From Pigoraptor vietnamica (taxonomy: Eukaryota; Opisthokonta; Filasterea), in NCBI GenBank assembly GCA_943704525.1, contig CALSCQ010002171.1:1-13063 (forward strand): DNA of 13,063 nucleotides, read 5' to 3'. The position numbers and the translations under genes were made by a program. Shown here one piece after another: positions 7,971 to 13,063 of this stretch. How positions within the stretch are numbered: position 1 is the stretch's first letter; each line of letters opens with the position of its first letter. The notes under the pieces are model-generated. The model ran no database searches. It saw only the letters and a program-made list of their open reading frames with translations, and had not been told where the DNA came from.

Positions 7971-9631
7971 ATGGCTTGCTGCGAGTCCGTGCGCAAGGCC
8001 GCCGAGCGCGGACATCGCGAGTGCCTTGAACACATGCGCAGCGAGGGAAAGGACATTGTCGGCGACGTGTACGTTGTTTTTCTTGAGGACATCATACGTC
8101 CGAATACTGTTTTACTCGACCCGACGTGGGACATGCACGAAGAACGCCTTGCACCGCGCGAGTACCGCACGGCGCTGCATTCGGCGTGTGCATTTGGGCA
8201 TCTGAAGCTCGCGCAGTGGCTTGTTGAGATTGGGGCGTCCGTCGACTGCGAGATTTACCCCGGCCTTGGGTTCACGCCCCTCTTTTGCGCCGTCAACTAC
8301 GGGCGCCATGACGTCATGCGCTGGCCTCTTGAGGCGGGTGCGGATCCCAGTGTGCAGGTCGCAGCGCCGAGGCCTATATACCGGCGACGATCTACCGTAT
8401 ATGCCCATGGACAGAGAGTGAGTTGTATTAGTCTTTCGTCAAAAATCTCGCTGTCTGCATTACATTTCGGGTTTCAGTCTTATATGAGCATCAGTTAGTT
8501 ATTTATTGACACGTTTCCCTGTTGTCCCTCTCGGCAGCCCCGCGTACGACATGGAAGCGTGCACGACGGTGCACGGTGCGACTCCAATTTTCGTTGCGTG
8601 CGAAGTCGAGGACATTGAGGCCGTCCGTATCCTTTTGCACTTTGGCGCAAACCCGTCTGTTGGTGTGCGTCACGAAGATACATACTACCAGAGTTGAAGG
8701 TCCTCTCGCACTTTCCCTGAGGAAAGGTCGTATCGACATTGCAGAGTCGCTGCTACGTGCGGGCGCCGACGTGCATGCTCACGATGTCTTGGATCGTGCG
8801 CTGGCAGTTGGCCATGAGTTTGTCAAGCAGGTGGTTGATGGCGGGTTGCGCCTCGATTCGATTTTGGCTTTGGTGGTTACGGCTTCGAATCGGCAGAAAA
8901 CGGCGCAATACCTTATCGAACGCGTCCCTGATTTCTGTTGCTCTGAAACGAGTCGTGGGGTTGCATTGCTGGCATCTTTTTTCGGGCGACGATTTGTGCG
9001 ACCTTGTTGCGGCATTTCTGGAACGTGGCGGTGACATTAATTGCGTCGTAAGGCGCCGTGGTCGATAACAGGACGTCTGCGACGCCTTCACTCTGCTGAG
9101 CCTGTCTGTGCGTCGTGGGGATTTGGCTGCAGTTTGTCGGCTCTTGGAGTGGGGTGCGTCGCCAAACGTGTGCGTCGATACTGTCAATTTGTGCGTGAGC
9201 GCCATGTCTAGCTGGGACTCCCTCTCTCCGGTACACCTGAGAATTGTTTTTCGACTCGTGCAACGCGGGCTGCAGTTAGTCCCGCCTTATTATTGCTTCA
9301 CTGGAGGGCCCGATCATCCTTATGTCGTGCCGTTTCGCGAATTGGAGGTTTCCGAAGCTCGGAAGGCGCAAGTACTGCAACTTTTTGAACTTCTCCGCGT
9401 TGAAGAAGGTGAGGTCTTATATAGATTACGTCATTGCGCCTCAATCACTTCTTAGCTTATTGTTCTTAACCTTGGCTGCGTGCGGTTGCAGAAGTCAAAG
9501 CCACACCCAAATCGCTTCTACACCTCTCGCGCCGTGCGGTACTCGTACACGGTCTTCTCAGTCGGCACGATTGGGAACAAAGCCCTGCGTGGATGCGCGC
9601 TTACGTGCACGCTCACCACTGTCTTGTTTAA
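7971..9631 (+). CDS. Ankyrin-repeat protein with SOCS-box-like C-terminus; several frame breaks
   Basis: Start ATG at 7971 (MACCESVRKAAERGH). Exons: 7971-8417 (donor GTGAGT), 8538-9408 (acceptor CGGCAG, donor GTGAGG) and 9492-9631 (acceptor TTGCAG). Eight or nine ankyrin repeats are visible, for example YRTALHSACAFGHLKLAQWL, GFTPLFCAV, GATPIFVACE, GPLALSLRKGRIDIAESLL, and VRRGDLAAVCRLLEWGASPN. The last exon gives TPKSLLHLSRRAVLVHGLL; SL-x3-S-x3-V fits the BC-box of SOCS boxes, as in ankyrin-SOCS (ASB) proteins that recruit Elongin B/C ubiquitin ligases. Breaks: the frame moves +1 between about 8350 and 8375, again between about 8660 and 8695, and again in a T6 run near 8977-8983; a TAA lies at 9066-9068. 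The stop falls within a GTAAGG...AACAG stretch of 24 nt whose removal gives normal repeat spacing. It is either a recent pseudogene, a poorly sequenced gene, or one with unusual small introns. AATAAA follows at 9671. Confidence 0.75.
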
Positions 9632-9670
9632 TATTCACGTGATGGGGAACGAATAACGTTGTTGAGGTCG

Positions 9671-9676
9671 AATAAA
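9671..9676 (+). terminator. Polyadenylation signal AATAAA for the ankyrin gene
   Basis: Canonical hexamer 40 bp after the TAA of the SOCS-box exon, supporting that exon as the true 3' end. Confidence 0.6.
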
Positions 9677-9826
9677 ATCAGTTTTTTCGCGTCGTGCTGA
9701 GTTTTTACGATTCCGAGTGGTTCACATAAGCTGAGGAACTAGGGTTGTAAGGGTTGTAATACGCACGGGGTATCTGACATTGCACTGAATATCATGCTGC
9801 AACCCTAATGGCTTGAGAGGGCTGGA

Positions 9827-9832
9827 TTTATT
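9827..9832 (-). terminator. Polyadenylation signal of the GPCR gene
   Basis: TTTATT on the plus strand is AATAAA on the minus strand, 95 bp after the GPCR stop codon. The convergent 3' ends of the ankyrin and GPCR genes are about 295 bp apart. Confidence 0.6.
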
Positions 9833-9926
9833 CCCTCCCAGACTTAACGAATACGCAAATTCAAAAGACGAACGAGGCGGAAACGCAAAGTACAAAAGAC
9901 AAACGCAGAAGCGAGCGAGAGGATTT

Positions 9927-12900
9927 TCAGGACATGTCCGTGCGCACATACGTCATCTCTGCGACGTACGAGTCGTCCGCATTGCTTTCGAGCACGGAGT
10001 TCTTGCCCTTTCCGGCGCTGGCGCTGCTGAGCGCACTGCTCACGCCGGTCGAGCGACCCACCGAGGACGACAACTGCGACGTCGTAATGCCAGAGAGGTC
10101 GAGGAGCTTTTCCTTCCACGCAGCATAGACGCGCGCGCGTAATGTGTACGCTATGCAGATGAACGCGCCTTGGAGAGAGTTGAGGATGACGAAGGGATAC
10201 CTGCCCTCGCATAATTGGCGTCGTAAGTATTATTTAGAATACGTAGCAATAGTAGACATCAATGCAATGCCAGCCACCCCCATCCACCCCCCTTCCCATA
10301 ACACACACACACACACACACAATGATAGATTGGCAACACCCACCAGAACGCCTTCTCGAAGAGAGCAAGGTATGCGAATATCCACGTGCCACCTGTGGTC
10401 CAAGTTACGACGCTTTCAATCAGTAAAATGAATCGCGGAAAAAAGTTATCAAGGGTGAACATCGCGCGTTTGACAGGCGCACGCACACCCACCGAGGATG
10501 ACCAGAAGAGAGAGGAAAATGATGAGCTCTTTCCGCAAGTCGCGCACAGTCCCCGACATCTCCGAGCGCTGCTTTGCGGCCGCGATGAGGTTGCGGGCGG
10601 CCAGCACAAAGACGACGACGTTGGCGACGATGATGATGCCCACGGGGACGACAAAGGCGCCGATAAGCGCGCCGTTGTTCGAAATCCAGCACCTGACAGT
10701 CGAGACCAAAACCGGACAGCTCGGTTAGAACAAAGGATCAGAGAAAGGGATGGAGACATTTTGTGCAATGTGGGTGTTGAGAGTTGAGGAGAAAGAGTCA
10801 CAGAAAAAACCCATAAACACAATGTGCCCACCGCTTGTCGTCCCCATACTCGACACCGCCGTGCGTCGCCGCGTCCGCGATGATCGTGGCAATGACAATC
10901 ACCGCCGGGGCGCCCCACCCGATCACATACGACTTCCACGAGAGCGAGCCGTAAGTCGAGCCGATGGACACCTTGACAACGTTCTGGAACACGTTGAGGC
11001 CTATGAGCCCCATCCACGCAAACGCCGTGAGCAAAAAGTAGTGGAGGAGGATCGCGGCCGCCTTGCACCCGCTCTCGTTCGACGTCTTGTCGATCGCCGC
11101 GAGGAATATCACGTTGACGGCGACAAGGGCAAAGCAGAGGTTGAGCACCAGGACGGACGGACCCGTGCGCAGGCGCGGAAGTGCAAGGAACGTGACGATC
11201 GTGAGCAGGCAGCCGCCGAGGGAGATGCCGCAACCAACGTACGTCATGATGGAGAGAATGTCCTCCTCGGTGGAGCTGAGGTTGTCGGTGACGTCGAACA
11301 GCACGGCGAAAGACGTGAGGTGCGTGCACGAGCACGTGACTTCGGTGTCGGAGCGTGAGATCGTCGTGCACCCTTCCGTTCGAAACGACTTGGTCGGCTC
11401 GTTCCACCACGCGCACTTGAGGCGGGTGAGGTTGAAGGCGGTAATGTCGCTCATGTTCTTCAGGGAGACCGTGAACACGATCGGGTCGTCGAGGTTGTCG
11501 ATGGTCGCGTTCTCGTACGAGAGAGCAAGGATGTTGGAGTAGAGACTGCAAATAGGTCACGGAGGATTCAGTGCATGTCGGCACAGCGCGCGGAAACGTC
11601 GAGGGATGGGGCAAGTGCCGCAACAATCTCACCTCTGGGGCGTCGTGGGCACGTAGGGATTTGTACGAAAGACGGAGAAACTCGACAGAGCGCACGAGAT
11701 ATTGTGCGGGAGTCGCCGGCGCAGTGAAGAGGGGACGGTAATGGAGTGGTTGAGGCCGTCGGGCGCTTGGAAGGCGAAAGAGCCGCCGACTTGCGACGGC
11801 GGGGCTGAGCATGGCGAAAACACAGAAGGGGGGGGGGGGGGGGGGTGCGTGTGTGTGTGTGTGTAAAGGATGGGTCAGAGTGGAAGTCAAAGGAGGGATG
11901 CACGAAGAGTTTGCAAGGCTGCATCTCCTATCTCAATGCGGCACGGCCGTACCCTTCGAGGGCTGGAGGTGGAACCAATTCGCGCTGAAGGCGTACGCGG
12001 TGCGGTTGGCGCACGACGAGTTGCTGGCGGCAATGGCGTAGGCAAACTGCTCGGTGATAGAGGGAACCGCGGACGAAACATCAGCCTTCTTGAGGACGGG
12101 GAGGTTGTTCGCGTCGAGGAGCTTGTTGATCGTGAAGACGATGGACGAACTCGCCTGCGCCGTTCGCATGACATCAGAACAGCAGTAATAGATTTTTTTT
12201 TTTGCATCGATATCGCGCGTGTCAAACACTTCAGACACACGAACTGAAGAGGTGCACCCCACTAAATCCACTCGCCTCCCACAAGAAGGCGACGCACATC
12301 GCATGAGTTGCAACAATGACTCACCGCATTGACAGAGAGCACGGGCGAAGACGACGACTGCCCCTCAAAAAACCCCGGAGTGCGGAGGGCCCCTACGGCT
12401 TCTGCGAAACCAGACACAACGGACGTCGCCGCCTCCTTCGTGCTAACGTACGGGTTCTGCCGGCGGAGGGGGAGACATGTTAACAATACGACAAAAAGCG
12501 AACAACGTAAAAGTGAGAGACGCGAGACAGACAGTGACAGTGACAAATGCACGCACGGTGCAAACAGCCTAAAGAGCACCCGACTCAACAGGGCACGCAC
12601 CGACGACCAGTTGGGATCGCTGAGGACGGTGATGACGCCCGAGATGGCGTCCTTGACGTTCGCTGGGTTCGCATCCTTCGTTGACCCATAGTGAAGTCGG
12701 TTGAGGAGGCACTCGGTCGTGTTTTGCGAACGCAGACCACCGTTTGTTACGACGAGGGGATACTTCGTCAGGCGAACCTGCAATAGGGACAGTGGCGCAA
12801 ATCGTGAACAAATTGTGATAAAGCAAACACACACTCCACACTCTACGAGCTCCCCAAAGCCACACACACACACACACACACACGCACACACACGCGCGCA

Positions 12901-13063
12901 CACACGCGCGCGCGCACACACACACACGCACACACGTACGTACGCACACACACACACGCACATACACATGCGCACACACACGCGCACACACACACACGTA
13001 CGCAACAAACAAACAACACACACACACACACGCACACACACAAAACCCACCTCCATGAGCCGT
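9927..13063 (-). CDS. Adhesion-type GPCR (GAIN/GPS + 7TM), 5' end outside window
   Basis: Minus strand, nine exons: 13063-13051, 12777-12601, 12456-12325, 12154-11953, 11789-11633, 11545-10832, 10692-10493, 10392-10344 and 10200-9927. Every GT-AG junction keeps frame, giving 638 visible residues. Residues 1-270 are extracellular, with many N-glycosylation sequons (NTT, NSS, NRT, NHS, NIS, NAT, NMS, NLT), and match a GAIN-like region. GPS: C271-A-W-W ... [12 protein letters not shown], with the His302-Leu303/Thr304 self-cleavage tripeptide intact. Membrane helices are near 323-349 (TYVGCGISL), 357-377, 387-411, 433-451, 473-495, 520-542 (GGTWIFAYL) and 549-568 ([11 protein letters not shown]), all typical of class B2. 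Cys387 and Cys466 (CWIS) fit the conserved TM3-loop 2 disulfide. The Ser-rich tail (~70 residues) ends VRTDMS. Expected at the plasma membrane, signalling through G proteins; ligand unknown. Confidence 0.93.
10302..10321. repeat. Short (CA)n in a GPCR intron
   Basis: About ten CA units in the 143-nt intron 10201-10343. Confidence 0.85.
11300..11415 (-). other. GPS autoproteolysis motif in the GPCR
   Basis: Begins at Cys (11413-11415) with CAWW. The His-Leu-Thr codons are at 11320-11322, 11317-11319 and 11314-11316. In adhesion GPCRs cleavage occurs between Leu and Thr, leaving the tethered agonist TSFAVL at the new N-terminus. Confidence 0.9.
11828..11863. repeat. G18 homopolymer followed by (GT)n
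   Basis: Eighteen consecutive G (11828-11845), then TGCGTGTGTG. It lies in the GPCR intron 11790-11952; on the coding strand it is a CA tract followed by C18 just before the acceptor. Confidence 0.9.
12857..13047. repeat. Long alternating purine-pyrimidine tract in a GPCR intron
   Basis: About 190 bp of CA units mixed with CGCGCG and GTACGTAC blocks, nearly unbroken alternation. It fills most of the intron 12778-13050. Confidence 0.9.

Noticed and set aside
8309-8316. Third TGACGTCA palindrome
   Set aside because: Lies in ankyrin coding sequence without the CGGG flank; probably chance in this CG-rich sequence.
10259-11890. 543-residue open frame on the minus strand
   Set aside because: Shadow frame over the GPCR exons and introns; the spliced frames carry the GPS and 7TM motifs, this one is Arg/His/Pro-rich.

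Overview
The window reads as nuclear DNA of a unicellular eukaryote. Genes are split by short GT-AG introns with donors such as GTGCGT, GTGGGT and GTGAGT. There are AATAAA signals and TATA-like boxes, and intergenic and intronic DNA is full of (CA)n/(TG)n tracts. An adhesion-type GPCR and an ankyrin protein ending in a SOCS-box-like segment point (inference only) towards a holozoan such as a choanoflagellate relative, but the species cannot be fixed from the sequence. No rRNA, tRNA, CRISPR or bacterial-style operon was seen.

Layout, left to right. (1) 70-1893, plus strand: 3' part of a multi-exon gene whose protein looks like a divergent RhoGAP domain with a low-complexity tail. (2) 2340-6584, plus strand: a tandem segmental duplication of about 2.5 kb. 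Each copy has an upstream block with a perfect CRE palindrome (TGACGTCA), CA tracts and a TATA-like box, followed by an intronless gene for a two-zinc-finger protein with an acidic tail. Copy A (3235-4275) is open. Copy B (5701-6584) is broken or frameshifted at a run of eight T. (3) 7046-7572, minus strand: a small two-exon gene for an 82-residue Cys-rich, CHCH-like protein, whose intron carries a tandem 92-bp-period repeat. (4) 7573-7970: divergent promoter region with an AT-rich spike and a small palindrome between 8-bp direct repeats. (5) 7971-9631, plus strand: an ankyrin-repeat gene with a SOCS-box-like C-terminus. It needs two introns and also has three +1 frame breaks plus an in-frame stop that sits inside a possible 24-nt mini-intron. 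(6) 9927 to the right edge, minus strand: 3' nine exons of an adhesion GPCR with GAIN region, intact GPS cleavage motif, seven membrane helices and cytoplasmic tail. All nine exons join in frame.

The genes do not form an obvious pathway; they look like ordinary neighbours in a gene-dense eukaryotic genome. The most interesting points are the duplicated zinc-finger/CRE unit with its poly-T frame break, the ankyrin-SOCS gene with mini-intron-like breaks, and a full adhesion GPCR in a protist-like genome.
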